The notes under the pieces are model-generated. The model was given only the letters and a program-made list of their open reading frames with translations, made no database searches and had not been told where the DNA came from. A program made the translations under genes and the position numbers. A stretch of 64,000 bases of DNA, taken from Bacillota bacterium. Its GTDB lineage: Bacteria; Bacillota; Clostridia; Saccharofermentanales; Fastidiosipilaceae. The stretch is taken from assembly GCA_023388435.1 (NCBI GenBank), contig JAEWGG010000013.1, forward strand, positions 1 to 64,000, written 5' to 3'. This document shows positions 32,499-41,581 of this stretch, in pieces (the stretch's first letter is position 1; every line of letters starts with the position of its first letter).

Positions 32499-34812
32499 GC
32501 TGCAACTCCTTTTCTTCCACCTCTTCAAAGAGGCCCGCCTCACGGAAGGCCTCGAAGAGGCTATGTGGGGTCATCGGGTTCTCATTCAGGGCCACGCCCG
32601 TAGCCTGGAGAATGGCGTTGCGAATGGCGGGGGCCGGCGAGCAGGTCGGCGGCTCACCGAGGCTCTTCGTGCCGAAGAGGGAGGTGGGTTCCGCATTCTC
32701 GATGAAGGCCGACTGCAGATCCGGGTGGTCCATAAACGTGCAGAGCTTGTAGTCGAGGAGGTTGTCATTCAAACAGCGCCCCGTCTTCTCATCAAAAATC
32801 TCACGCTCATACAGGCCGTAGCCGATGCCCATGCTCATGCCGCCGTGGACCTGGGCCTCAGCTAGGGCGGGGTTGATCAGGCGGCCGCAGTCATGGACGT
32901 TGACCAGGTTCAGCAGCTTTACCTTACAGAGGGGGATATCCACCTCGACCTCCGCCAGGGAGCAGCCGAAGGAGTAGGCATTGGACTTGATCTGGGCCGT
33001 CGTCTCCGAAGAGAGGTGCTCACTGTGGCTCATGCTGTAGAGGGCCTCGGTGGCAAGCTCACCCAGGCTCATGAGCTCGCGCCCATCCGAAGTGCGGACA
33101 ATCATGCCGTCGACAATATCCAGGAGAGAGACCGGCATGCGGGTCAGCTCGTGGGCGTAGAGCAGGATGCGCTCACGCAGAGCACGCCCCGTCTTATCAA
33201 TGGCAAAACTCGCCACATAGGTCTGGCGTGAGGCGTAAGAGCCCGTACCGAAGGGCGAGAAATCCGTGTCCTGCGTGGAGACGACATGGACTTTTTCCAC
33301 GGGTACGCCCACCACCTCTGCACACATCTGGGCGAAGGCCGTGTCCGCACCCTGGCCAATCTCCGTCTCACCGAGCATCAGCTGGATGGAGCCGTCCTGG
33401 TTCAGGACCATGCGGCAGGAGGAGGACTCCAGACTGATCGGCCACACGGCGGTGTTGTACCAGAAAATCGCCATGCCCACACCACGGCGCACAGGCCCGG
33501 TCTGGTTCTGATAGGCCGCTTTCTTGCGCTCGTAGTCCAGAATCTCCTTGGCCTTATCCATGCACTGGTTGAAGCTGTCGAAGTAGTTCTCATTCTTCGA
33601 GAAAGGATCCACGTAGCCCTGAGGCATGGCATTCTTGCGACGAATCTCCTCTGGGTCCATATTCAGCGCGCGGGCCACATCGTCGATGTGGGCCTCGCCG
33701 GCAAACATGGCCTGGGGAATGCCATAGCCGCGCATCGCACCCGCCACCGGCTTGTTCGTGAAGACGGTATAGGCGTCAGCCTCGACATGGTCGCAGGGGT
33801 AGAGCTGGGGGAAGGCGCCCATGCCCTTGGCCGCAATGCTGTGTCCGTGGGAGGCGTAGGCCCCCTGGTTCGAGAAGGACTCCAGTTTGCGGGCGGCAAA
33901 GGTCCCATCCGGCCGCACCCAGCTGATAATATGCGAGCGGATAGCGTGGCGCACGCGGTTGCAGACAAAGGTTTCCTCACGGGTGGTGTCCAGCATGACG
34001 GGGCGTCCCAGCTGCTGGGCCACATAGGCCACCAGGGGTTCATAGAGGACGTCCTGCTTGTTGCCGAAGCCGCCGCCAATATAGGGCTTCACGACACGTA
34101 CCGAGCCCCAGGGCAGGCCCAGGGCCTGGCCGACGACGCGGCGGACGATATGCGGGATCTGGGTGGACGTGACCACCATGACCTTGTCCGCCTCCATATA
34201 CGCATAGCAGATACCATTCTCAATGTGACAGTGCTGGACCGTGGGTGTATCGTACCAGCCCTCCACCTTGATGAGGCCAGGCTCCTTGATGGCCTCCTCA
34301 TAGTTGCCCTTGCGTATCTGCCCCTTACCAAGGATGTTGTTTGGGAAGCGCTCATGGAGCTGAGGAGCCCCATCCTTCATCGCCTCCTGGACGTCCAGCA
34401 CGAAGGGCAGATCCTCGTACTCCACCGTGATCAGCTCCAGGGCCTTCTTGGCCTCCAGCTCCGTCTTGGCCACCACCAGGGCGATCTCATCGCCATAGTA
34501 GCGGACGTGCTGTGTCAGGAGAAGGCGGTCGGCGACGTCCTGATGTGAGGGATCGGTGGACCAGGGGTGCCCAGCGGTGGGGAAGGGTCTGTTCGGCACG
34601 TCGAAGCAGGTGATGACACGCACGACACCTGGAGCCTGCTCCGCGGCGCTCGTATCGATGCTGCGGACATAGGCGTGAGCCCGAGTTGCATGGAGCAACT
34701 TAATATGCAGCACAGCCTTCGGAATGAGGTCATCCGTATACTTGGCGCGGGCGGTCACCTTATCCAGGGCGTCCACTCTCTTGTAACTCTTACCTACATA
34801 GCGATGAGACAT
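32491..34812 (-). CDS. xdhA: Xanthine dehydrogenase-type molybdenum-binding subunit
   Basis: 773 residues. It is the catalytic subunit of a molybdenum hydroxylase, oxidising a purine such as hypoxanthine or xanthine by hydroxylation. Seen motifs are GGGFGNKQD (near residue 244), AMRGYGIPQAMF (near 360), GETEIGQGADT (near 480) and the catalytic Glu in KSLGEPPTCSPAPAI near the C-terminus. Purine substrate is inferred from the adjacent, divergent guanine deaminase gene. No XdhC-like maturation factor or molybdopterin genes are in the window. It is first in the operon, with GAGG before the ATG. Confidence 0.92.
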   Translation of the reverse strand: MSHRYVGKSYKRVDALDKVTARAKYTDDLIPKAVLHIKLLHATRAHAYVRSIDTSAAEQAPGVVRVITCFDVPNRPFPTAGHPWSTDPSHQDVADRLLLTQHVRYYGDEIALVVAKTELEAKKALELITVEYEDLPFVLDVQEAMKDGAPQLHERFPNNILGKGQIRKGNYEEAIKEPGLIKVEGWYDTPTVQHCHIENGICYAYMEADKVMVVTSTQIPHIVRRVVGQALGLPWGSVRVVKPYIGGGFGNKQDVLYEPLVAYVAQQLGRPVMLDTTREETFVCNRVRHAIRSHIISWVRPDGTFAARKLESFSNQGAYASHGHSIAAKGMGAFPQLYPCDHVEADAYTVFTNKPVAGAMRGYGIPQAMFAGEAHIDDVARALNMDPEEIRRKNAMPQGYVDPFSKNENYFDSFNQCMDKAKEILDYERKKAAYQNQTGPVRRGVGMAIFWYNTAVWPISLESSSCRMVLNQDGSIQLMLGETEIGQGADTAFAQMCAEVVGVPVEKVHVVSTQDTDFSPFGTGSYASRQTYVASFAIDKTGRALRERILLYAHELTRMPVSLLDIVDGMIVRTSDGRELMSLGELATEALYSMSHSEHLSSETTAQIKSNAYSFGCSLAEVEVDIPLCKVKLLNLVNVHDCGRLINPALAEAQVHGGMSMGIGYGLYEREIFDEKTGRCLNDNLLDYKLCTFMDHPDLQSAFIENAEPTSLFGTKSLGEPPTCSPAPAIRNAILQATGVALNENPMTPHSLFEAFREAGLFEEVEEKELQHV

Positions 34813-34875
34813 CGTTCTGCTCCCCTCTAATCTGCGGGGCGGATGGCAGTTCTCGCCACCCTTGCCTCGGTTCTG

Positions 34876-34913
34876 TATAATTTCATTATAGGTTCACGAG
34901 TCAAAGTTCGTAA
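34876..34913. promoter_or_regulatory. Divergent promoters of xdh operon and guaD
   Basis: Minus strand: TATAAT at 34885-34890 with TTACGA at 34908-34913 (17-base spacing), serving the xdh operon. Plus strand: TATAAT at 34876-34881, without a clear -35, serving guaD. The two -10 boxes are only three bases apart, so RNA polymerase binding would compete. No purine-riboswitch core is visible in the leaders. Confidence 0.5.
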
Positions 34914-35074
34914 AGAACAAGCCCCCGTTTTAGAGCGGAGTCGATGTGCAATCTGTTGCGATACGGTCGGGAAGGATTCGTGATTTCTCTGCACTATATA
35001 CAAGACTGTTAGGGCTTAAGGCCTGGCGGTCCGGATAAATTTTATAAGAAAGCGGGTAAAGGAGGGGGGCTTTT

Positions 35075-36430
35075 ATGGATAGCCTAACAAAAACTCCGCG
35101 TTATATTCGGGGCAAGTTTATTGCGGCCAGTCCCACGGGAGCGTGGTGCACGGAGGAGCGGCGCTGGCTCGAACTGGACGGGGAGGGCCTGATCGTCCAC
35201 TTCCTGGACGAGCTCCCGGAGAACTGGCGGGAACAGGGAGAAGCCCTGGACTATGGGGACCAGCTGATCATTCCCGCCTTCACAGACCTACACCTGCACG
35301 CCCCACAGTTTGGGAACTGTGGCCTGGGCTATGATCTGCCCCTGCTGCCCTGGCTCGAGCGCTACACCTTTCCTGAAGAGGCCCGCTACACGGGGGCCGA
35401 CTACGCCCAGCGCATGTACGGGCGCTTCGTCCTGGAGCTGCTGCGCGCAGGAAGCCTAGACGTGGCCGTGTACGCCAGCCTCCATGTCCAGGCGAGCCTG
35501 GGTCTGGCCCAGCTTATGGAGGAGGCCGGACTGGCCGGTCTCGTGGGTAAGGTCCAGATGGATCGCAACGGGGCCCCTGGCCTGGAGGAAGAGTCCGCTG
35601 AAGCCAGCTACGAGGCGACGCTCGCTTTTCTGGAGAGCTTCCCACAGTCGGAACGCCTTTTCCCTGTACTGACCCCGCGCTTCGCCCCCTCCTGTAGTCC
35701 CCAGCTCCTGGACAAGCTCGGCCAGCTTGCGGAGCAACGCGGCCTGGCGGTGCAGTCCCATATCAACGAGAACCCTGATGAGATCGCCTGGGTGGCAGAG
35801 CTGTTCCCCGAGCGCAGCAACTATCTGGAGGTTTACCAGCATTACGGCCTCTGTCCGAGAGGGAGGAGCATCCTGGCCCACGCCATCCATAATCAGTCCC
35901 AGGAGGAGCGGGACTTCCTGGAGGGCGCCATCCACCTGACACACTGCCCGCGCTCGAACATGAACCTCTCCTCTGGCATGATGCCCGCAGCCCGCTTTTT
36001 CCAGAAGGGACAGAGCCTGTCCATTGCCTCCGACATTGCAGGCGGCGACCAGCTCTTCATGCCACAGAACATCGTCTCAGCTGTGCAGATGTCCAAGTTA
36101 CGCCATCTGGCCCATCCAGAGGAGGGTGAGCTGTCGCTCGCCGAAGCTTTCTACCTCGCCACACACAGCGGACGTGACTACCTCCGCGGCTGTCGCCCTG
36201 CCGCCCCACAAGAAGTGGCGCACGCGACCGCGGACTGGGCCTTTGCGGAGGGACGGGCCTTCACCGCCCTGGTTATTGATGACGGCCGCTTCGTGGAACG
36301 GGGCGATGAGTCCGTAATCGAGCGCCTGGAAAAGTTCCTGTATCGCGGCCAGGCCTCACAGATACTTGAACGCTACCAGACAGGACGGCGCCTGGATCTG
36401 GAAGCCTTCGCAGCCAGACTTGCAGGCTGA
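35075..36430 (+). CDS. guaD: Guanine deaminase
   Basis: 451 residues, the usual length. It hydrolyses guanine to xanthine and ammonia, feeding the adjacent dehydrogenase. Metal and active-site motifs: DLHLHAPQFGNCG (near residue 73), QSHINENPDEI (near 228), LAHAIHNQ (near 266) and SIASDIAGGD (near 318). The segment LPLLPWLERYTFPEE after the first motif is characteristic of guanine deaminase within the amidohydrolase superfamily. The start has a strong AAAGGAGG site. A terminator follows 20 bases past the stop. Confidence 0.95.
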   Translation: MDSLTKTPRYIRGKFIAASPTGAWCTEERRWLELDGEGLIVHFLDELPENWREQGEALDYGDQLIIPAFTDLHLHAPQFGNCGLGYDLPLLPWLERYTFPEEARYTGADYAQRMYGRFVLELLRAGSLDVAVYASLHVQASLGLAQLMEEAGLAGLVGKVQMDRNGAPGLEEESAEASYEATLAFLESFPQSERLFPVLTPRFAPSCSPQLLDKLGQLAEQRGLAVQSHINENPDEIAWVAELFPERSNYLEVYQHYGLCPRGRSILAHAIHNQSQEERDFLEGAIHLTHCPRSNMNLSSGMMPAARFFQKGQSLSIASDIAGGDQLFMPQNIVSAVQMSKLRHLAHPEEGELSLAEAFYLATHSGRDYLRGCRPAAPQEVAHATADWAFAEGRAFTALVIDDGRFVERGDESVIERLEKFLYRGQASQILERYQTGRRLDLEAFAARLAG

Positions 36431-36450
36431 GGCCAATATCCTACGTAAAC

Positions 36451-36497
36451 AATCAAGCCAGAGGCCGCGTTAAGACGCAGGCCCCTGGCTTGATTTT
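36451..36497 (+). terminator. Terminator after guaD
   Basis: Arms AATCAAGCCAGAGGCC (36451-36466) and GGCCCCTGGCTTGATT (36480-36495) pair with one mismatch, followed by TTAT on the plus strand. The right arm's own TTGATTTT gives a T-rich end. Confidence 0.8.
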
Positions 36498-36563
36498 ATC
36501 CGCAGACTTCGGCGTGAGGACCAGAAGCACAGGCCCTATACCTGGCCAGCCCCCCGCTTCCCC

Positions 36564-37238
36564 CTACTCCGTATAAGCGCTCAGCTGGCCGTCGCACATC
36601 TCGTAGCGGCGCTCCCCATAGCGGGCCAGATCCAGGTCGTGGGTCACCATGAGTACAGATCGGCCCATGTCGCGCAGTCTGCAGAGCAGGTCCAGCAGGT
36701 CCCTGCCGGTCTCACTGTCCAGGGCGCCGGTAGGCTCATCAGCAAGAATATAGTCGGCTCCTGAGACGATAGCCCGTGCGATGCAGACCCGCTGCCGCTC
36801 TCCGCCAGAGAGCTGGGAGACCCGTGTCCGGGCATAGTGGGCGATACCCAGCTCCTGTAGGCAGGCTCCCACCTCCTCCCGAACCTGGGCCGTGACACGC
36901 TCCCGCCGAATGTAAAAAGGCAGCAGGACATTGAAGTTTACGTCAGAGGCTTCCAGCAGTGTTGGACTCTGGGTAATCAGGGCGATCTTCCGATTGCGCA
37001 GGTCTGCAGCTCTCCGATCCGAAAGTCGCAGCATATCTTCTCCATCCAGTTCATAGCCCCCCGCGTCTGGACGCTCCAACAGCGCTAAAACTTTCAGCAG
37101 CGTGGACTTCCCCGAGCCCGACTTCCCATGAATAACCGTCAGTGTGGACGGCTGCAAGTCCAGGCTGACCTCCCGCAGCGCATGAACCTCTGTCTTCCCC
37201 TGGTAGTAGGTCTTACTGATTTTTTCCAAACGTATCAT
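36564..37238 (-). CDS. ABC transporter ATPase, MacB/LolD type
   Basis: 224 residues, a stand-alone nucleotide-binding subunit. Motifs are Walker A HGKSGSGKSTLLKVLALLE, Q-loop ITQSP, signature QLSGGERQRVCIARAI, Walker B YILADEPTGALD and switch VTHDLDLA. The Gly-Ala-Leu-Asp D-loop and length place it with ATPases serving FtsX-like permeases. It overlaps the neighbouring permease gene by four bases and is last in the three-gene operon. The transported or sensed compound is unknown; such transporters often handle lipoproteins, peptides or antibiotics. Confidence 0.92.
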   Translation of the reverse strand: MIRLEKISKTYYQGKTEVHALREVSLDLQPSTLTVIHGKSGSGKSTLLKVLALLERPDAGGYELDGEDMLRLSDRRAADLRNRKIALITQSPTLLEASDVNFNVLLPFYIRRERVTAQVREEVGACLQELGIAHYARTRVSQLSGGERQRVCIARAIVSGADYILADEPTGALDSETGRDLLDLLCRLRDMGRSVLMVTHDLDLARYGERRYEMCDGQLSAYTE

Positions 37239-38392
37239 AGGACAGAAGCCCTCCTCTCATCTTGGCGAATAATGAGCTTCAAGAATACGAGCGCCACGAG
37301 AATGAAAAGAACATAGATCAGAGCAAAATACAGGACGAATCCCGGCTCATAGGCCCCTTCCTCATAGCGCGCAGCCTGGTTAAAGAAACCGTAATTCAAT
37401 AAGAATGTGTAGATCAGGTACAGTCCAGTGGCCACTGCTCCGTGAAAGAAGAGCGGCAGGATGAGGAAGAGCCCCAGACGCCTCCTCGTCATTCCTAGCT
37501 GGCGCAAAATTCTGTAAACAGGCCGCGTCTTATAAGTTCCCAGCAGGGTTATCGAGAGCAGCGAGGACCAGAGGATGAAGCCCGCCAGGATGGGCTGCGG
37601 CAGGGACCTGGAGAGGCTCTTTACCATCTTCTGCCTCGTGTTTTGCCGCATCTCCGACACAGGCGTAACAAGGAAGTCCTGCTCTACGAGCTGGAAAAAC
37701 TGGGCCTCCTCCTCAGGCTCTAAGGGGCGAGAAAAGAAAACGCTCAACTTCGTCGGATAGATGACCACATCCTCCGGGAGCTGCTCGTCCAGATTCTCCG
37801 CAAAAACATAGCAGGTATTCGAAGCTTCCTCACGCCTGTAAATGAGCTGGGCACTGCCGATATGGTAGCGCGCGTGGTAGACGGGCTGGGGGCTGTTCTC
37901 AGAAAAATAGGCTAAAACCCGGGCTTTGTAGGACCGCCCCCATTCCTCTGAATTCGTAAATTCTATCTCCTCATCGCCTTGAGAAGAAGCTCCAATAGCG
38001 AGAAACTGTCCCGGGGGCAGCTCGTAGGCCCGGAGATCCAGGCCGAAGGCTCCAGCCATATGCCGGGAACAAAAACGCAGATGCCGCTGCGGACCTTCTC
38101 CTTCCATCCAGGTATCCCGCAGATAGTAAATATAGTCCGCCCCCTCGTAGGCCTCCAGGTCACCCAGACCTTTGATCAGACTTTGGAAACGCTCCCGGGG
38201 CAGCATAAATTGCTTGGAGCTCAGGTAGTAACTATGGTCGTAATGACGGGATTGGATAGCCCTGTACGGGATCAGCGCACCTTGTACCAGGGCGATACTG
38301 TGTACCGAGAGCAGGGCAAAGAGGCAGGAAAGCAGGAGGATGAAGACCTGCCCCGGTATATTTTTTCGCAAGAGTCGGAGAAATATGCGCAT
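37235..38392 (-). CDS. FtsX-like ABC permease, subunit B
   Basis: 385 residues with one N-terminal helix (about 14-36), an extracytoplasmic domain of about 230 residues, then three helices (about 272-295, 310-335 and 345-375). This is the four-helix plan of MacB/FtsX-type permeases. The extracytoplasmic part has no recognised fold from sequence. It lies two bases after the other permease gene and is coupled to the ATPase gene. Two different permeases with one ATPase suggest a heterodimeric membrane unit. Confidence 0.78.
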   Translation of the reverse strand: MRIFLRLLRKNIPGQVFILLLSCLFALLSVHSIALVQGALIPYRAIQSRHYDHSYYLSSKQFMLPRERFQSLIKGLGDLEAYEGADYIYYLRDTWMEGEGPQRHLRFCSRHMAGAFGLDLRAYELPPGQFLAIGASSQGDEEIEFTNSEEWGRSYKARVLAYFSENSPQPVYHARYHIGSAQLIYRREEASNTCYVFAENLDEQLPEDVVIYPTKLSVFFSRPLEPEEEAQFFQLVEQDFLVTPVSEMRQNTRQKMVKSLSRSLPQPILAGFILWSSLLSITLLGTYKTRPVYRILRQLGMTRRRLGLFLILPLFFHGAVATGLYLIYTFLLNYGFFNQAARYEEGAYEPGFVLYFALIYVLFILVALVFLKLIIRQDERRASVL

Positions 38393-38394
38393 CT

Positions 38395-39495
38395 TCAGGC
38401 CTCCCGAACAAATCGATCCAGATCCAGACTGCGCTTCTTCAGACGGACGAAGGGCAGAATGGTCAGCAGGCTGACGACAACAAAGATAGCAGTTAAAAGC
38501 AGGTAGTCACTGAAGCGATAGCGCACCTCCTGATACAACATGTACTTATGGATGTAAGCTCCGTAGAGGGGCCAATAGATGAGGCTGGCCACGAGCCCTG
38601 AAAGCAGGCCATAGACCAGCAGATCCCCAGTGATGAGCCTTCGCAGTCTGCGGAGGTTGAAGCCACAGAGATAGAGTATGGCGTGGTTCTTCATCTGGGC
38701 ATCCACCAGGAAGTGGGCGAGGAATCCATAAGCAAGTATCGCCGTCACAAGCAGCAGTACGACAACAAAAATACGAACCGGCATCGACTGCCGATCCTGT
38801 CCACGAAAAAACAGTGGAGAGTGCTGCACACGAAAGACACCCTCCGCCTCAACACGCCTGTTAAAATCCTCAACACGTGCATCAGGCAGAAGCTCTTCAG
38901 AAAAGAATGTCAGCGACCTTATCGGCGCTTCCATGCGCTCCGCGGCATCGGCAGAAACCAGGATGTCCAGGCGATCGATCTCTCCAATACAGCGTAGTGT
39001 CTGCCCGCGCAAACGGATCTCACTCCCCCGCTCGATGAGACGTTCTTGACCACCCCTCCCCCTCTCGAGAACGGTGCTCAGAGGAATGTAGAACCAGTTT
39101 ACGTCGGGGGCTCCCTCCCCCTGATCGGGGAAGCTGGTGGAATAGCTCTTGCCCAGCTGAAAGCCAAAAAGCAAAGGCTGACCACTCTTAAGTGTCAGCG
39201 GCAGCTCATCCTCTATCAGAGCCAGTTCCGCATAGAAGCCACGAACAGGAAATTCCTCCTTCAACTGTTCATAAAAAGAACGCACGTGCGAAACAGACAC
39301 GGGGCCCTCGCTGACAAGAGAAAAGTATCTGTTTTCTAATTTTTCCGGACTGTTGGCCGAGGTCCAGGGCATAAAGTTCCCGTAGGCATAGAGCCCCGCG
39401 AAGGCCGCAATAATGCCCCCCAGGAAGAGGCAGGCTACTATGATTTTATTAATTCGAAGATACGCATAGAGATGCTCAGCAAAGAGTCGGAACAT
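38395..39495 (-). CDS. FtsX-like ABC permease, subunit A
   Basis: 366 residues with the same plan as its neighbour: first helix at about 17-38, an extracytoplasmic domain to about 235, and three helices (about 240-262, 283-310 and 320-350). Overall similarity to the second permease is low apart from topology. GGGAGG lies just upstream of the ATG. It is the first gene of the operon, behind a leader containing a 12-bp inverted repeat and an AT palindrome at the -10 region. Confidence 0.75.
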   Translation of the reverse strand: MFRLFAEHLYAYLRINKIIVACLFLGGIIAAFAGLYAYGNFMPWTSANSPEKLENRYFSLVSEGPVSVSHVRSFYEQLKEEFPVRGFYAELALIEDELPLTLKSGQPLLFGFQLGKSYSTSFPDQGEGAPDVNWFYIPLSTVLERGRGGQERLIERGSEIRLRGQTLRCIGEIDRLDILVSADAAERMEAPIRSLTFFSEELLPDARVEDFNRRVEAEGVFRVQHSPLFFRGQDRQSMPVRIFVVVLLLVTAILAYGFLAHFLVDAQMKNHAILYLCGFNLRRLRRLITGDLLVYGLLSGLVASLIYWPLYGAYIHKYMLYQEVRYRFSDYLLLTAIFVVVSLLTILPFVRLKKRSLDLDRFVREA

Positions 39496-39537
39496 GGGCT
39501 ACCTCCCTGCGACTGAGTGGCACAAGATACTGGAGCT

Positions 39538-39594
39538 GTGCATTTGGGCCTATTGAAATTCGACTGCTACTCAATGAAGAGAGCCCAAATGCAC
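39538..39594 (-). repeat. 12-bp inverted repeat in leader of FtsX-like ABC operon
   Basis: Perfect arms GTGCATTTGGGC (39538-39549) and GCCCAAATGCAC (39583-39594) with 33 bases between; the inner bases ATTGA/TCAAT can extend the stem after a small internal loop. It lies 42 bases before the first permease ATG, inside the leader. Confidence 0.65.
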
Positions 39595-39629
39595 GCCCCA
39601 TTCACAAAATTCACAATAGCAAAAACCGT

Positions 39630-39658
39630 ATTATATTGCAATATAGATGCGGAATAAA
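39630..39658 (-). promoter_or_regulatory. Candidate promoter with overlapping 14-bp palindrome
   Basis: Minus strand TATAAT at 39630-39635 with a poor -35 (TTTATT, 39653-39658) at 17 bases. The perfect palindrome TATATTGCAATATA (39632-39645) covers the -10 box and spacer, a position where a repressor or MerR-type activator would act. Confidence 0.45.
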
Positions 39659-39817
39659 ATGCACATATTCCAAAATTTTTTCCACAATTTATCCCATCGC
39701 ACTTGCCACAACTCAGCCCGGCAGGCCATGCTCGGCAAGCACAGACAGAGCCCCCCTGGGCCTCGAAGCCGATCAGGGGAGCTCTGTACGTGTAGCAGAC
39801 GGGGGCGCAGCACAATC

Positions 39818-41581
39818 CTAGCTCTGATACGCCTCAGCCTGACTCTGATAGAGCTGTCGGTAGAGGCCATCCTGAGCCACTAAGTCCTGGTGTCTGCCAG
39901 CCTGTACGATCCGCCCCTGGTCCAGGACCAGAATGCGGTCACAGCGCGGGCAGAGCGCGAGGCGGTGGGTGATGATGAGCGCCCGTCGCCCCTGACTAAG
40001 GCCGAAGAGTAGAGAGAGAAACTGCTCTTCCTGGAAGGCGTCCAGGGCCGAAGAAGGCTCGTCAAAAATATAGGTATCCGCCTCGGCCAGGAGCATCCGG
40101 GCAATGTACAATCGCTGGAGCTGCCCCCCCGAGAGCGCCAGACCACCCAAATCCTTACGCAGATTCCGATCCAGACAATCCGCCAGATGCGGGAGATTGA
40201 CCCGTTCCAGGGCCGTCTTCAGTTCCGCATCGGCATGCCCCTCCCCACAATCCAGAAGTTCACGGATACTCAGCGGCAGGAGGGGCAGGCGCTGGGGCAT
40301 CAGGGCCAGGCGGCCCAGCTCCTTGCGCGGCAGTGGCCCCGGCTGCTCACCAGACCAGGGATAGGCCCCAGCAAGACAGGCCGCCAGACTCGTCTTGCCC
40401 GCCCCATTACGCCCGACCAGGGCAATGCGCTCAGTCAGCCCCCAGGTGAAGTCCAGGGCATGAAGACAGTCCGCCTCCTGCTGGGGGTAGGCGAAGCTGC
40501 AATTCTGAATCTGTACTGGCTCCGGAGCAGCCGTCGCATGTTTCTCCCTGGACAAGCCCCCTGCCCCCTCCTGCTCACAGGCCGACCAGACATCCCAGAG
40601 CAGGTCGACACGCGCGCCATAGTACTGGGCGCCCCCGCGCTGGCTGAGATATTCCGCCAATGCTTCCTGGAGCTGTTTAAAAGAAAGCAGGGCCGCAGCG
40701 AGCACAGAGAAACTGAGAACAGAGATGCTGGCCAGATAGAGCACGTACGCGAGGGCCAGAAGCAAGCCCATCTCCTGAATTAACGCGCAGAGCGTGAGCT
40801 GCGCCTGATCTCGGGCGCAGAATTCCAATTTCTGACGTCGCAGCTCAGCCGCAATCTCTGTCCAGCGCTGGGCCATCTCCTCCTCCCGCCCCCAGAACCG
40901 CAACGCGCGAAATTCGGGGCCTTCTTCCAGCCAGCGTCCCCTATACTGGAGCTCTCGCTCCAACGGGATCTGGCGCTGGCGCATCCGACGGAGGGCCCTG
41001 ACACTTAAGCGCCGCTGCACATAGGTAGGCAGCCCCGCAAGCAGCAGCGGCACAAGGAGCAGCGGATGATAGCTAAAGAGCAGGAGTCCGAGGCTGAACA
41101 CGGAGACAAGGGCCCGTAGACGTTTCAGCAGATTGAGATAAAAAAGCGGCAGTTCCTCCCCCTCAATGACCTGTTCAGCGCCCCGTAAGCGCTCCAAAAA
41201 CGCTGGATCCTCAAGGCGGATCAGGGGCAGCCAGGCCTTACGCTTGGCAAAGCTACGGCGCAAACCATATTGGAGGCCTTCAAAAAGCCCCACATTGAGG
41301 GCCAGCTGATAAATTGCTGCAAGGAGGCCTGAGAGCACATAGAGGATGCCAAGCCCCAGAAGTGCCAGTCCCATTTGCGTCCAAAAACCTCCGCCCAGAC
41401 CTGAAAGTAAGCGCTCAGTAAAAAAAGCCGTCCCCACAGGTAGGAGACCCTGCACCAACTCATAGGCCAGACAAAGTGCCGCAGCCAGAGGCACCTCCTG
41501 CCAAACCAGACGCTGCTGACGGCACTGGGCCTTAATAGAACGAAGGCCTGGGATGCGGTCCCAAAATCTTGTTTCCGTCAT
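39818..41581 (-). CDS. ABC exporter half-transporter (TMD-NBD), subunit 2 of second pair
   Basis: 587 residues from the ATG at 41581, chosen for its CAGGAGGTG site and four-base overlap with the upstream gene. Membrane domain at about 30-330; nucleotide-binding domain with Walker A GRNGAGKTSLAACLAG, signature LSGGQLQRLYIAR, Walker B YIFDEPSSALD and switch ITHRLA. It pairs with the 41578-43317 product. Layout and length parallel the pair at 1532-5067, so the two loci may be old duplicates. No peptidase or substrate-binding domain is present; the substrate is unknown. Confidence 0.9.
   Translation of the reverse strand: MTETRFWDRIPGLRSIKAQCRQQRLVWQEVPLAAALCLAYELVQGLLPVGTAFFTERLLSGLGGGFWTQMGLALLGLGILYVLSGLLAAIYQLALNVGLFEGLQYGLRRSFAKRKAWLPLIRLEDPAFLERLRGAEQVIEGEELPLFYLNLLKRLRALVSVFSLGLLLFSYHPLLLVPLLLAGLPTYVQRRLSVRALRRMRQRQIPLERELQYRGRWLEEGPEFRALRFWGREEEMAQRWTEIAAELRRQKLEFCARDQAQLTLCALIQEMGLLLALAYVLYLASISVLSFSVLAAALLSFKQLQEALAEYLSQRGGAQYYGARVDLLWDVWSACEQEGAGGLSREKHATAAPEPVQIQNCSFAYPQQEADCLHALDFTWGLTERIALVGRNGAGKTSLAACLAGAYPWSGEQPGPLPRKELGRLALMPQRLPLLPLSIRELLDCGEGHADAELKTALERVNLPHLADCLDRNLRKDLGGLALSGGQLQRLYIARMLLAEADTYIFDEPSSALDAFQEEQFLSLLFGLSQGRRALIITHRLALCPRCDRILVLDQGRIVQAGRHQDLVAQDGLYRQLYQSQAEAYQS

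Larger units (their letters stand above)
39496..39817. other. Intergenic region between two ABC operons
   Basis: 322 bases holding, from left, a 12-bp inverted repeat (39538-39594), a candidate promoter with palindrome (39630-39658), and a hairpin (39746-39786, arms CAGAGCCCCCCTG and CAGGGGAGCTCTG, one mismatch) that may end the upstream exporter operon though it lacks a T tract. Small ORFs here have no ribosome site. Confidence 0.6.

Noticed and set aside
34813..35074. Purine riboswitch upstream of guaD or the xdh operon
   Set aside because: I looked for the conserved purine aptamer core (paired stem with the GTTTCTAC-like junction) and did not find it on either strand.
39567..39815. Cys-rich 82-residue ORF just downstream of the ABC exporter genes, a possible exported peptide
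   Set aside because: It needs a TTG start without a properly spaced ribosome site, and it overlaps a hairpin, promoter and inverted repeat of the neighbouring operon.
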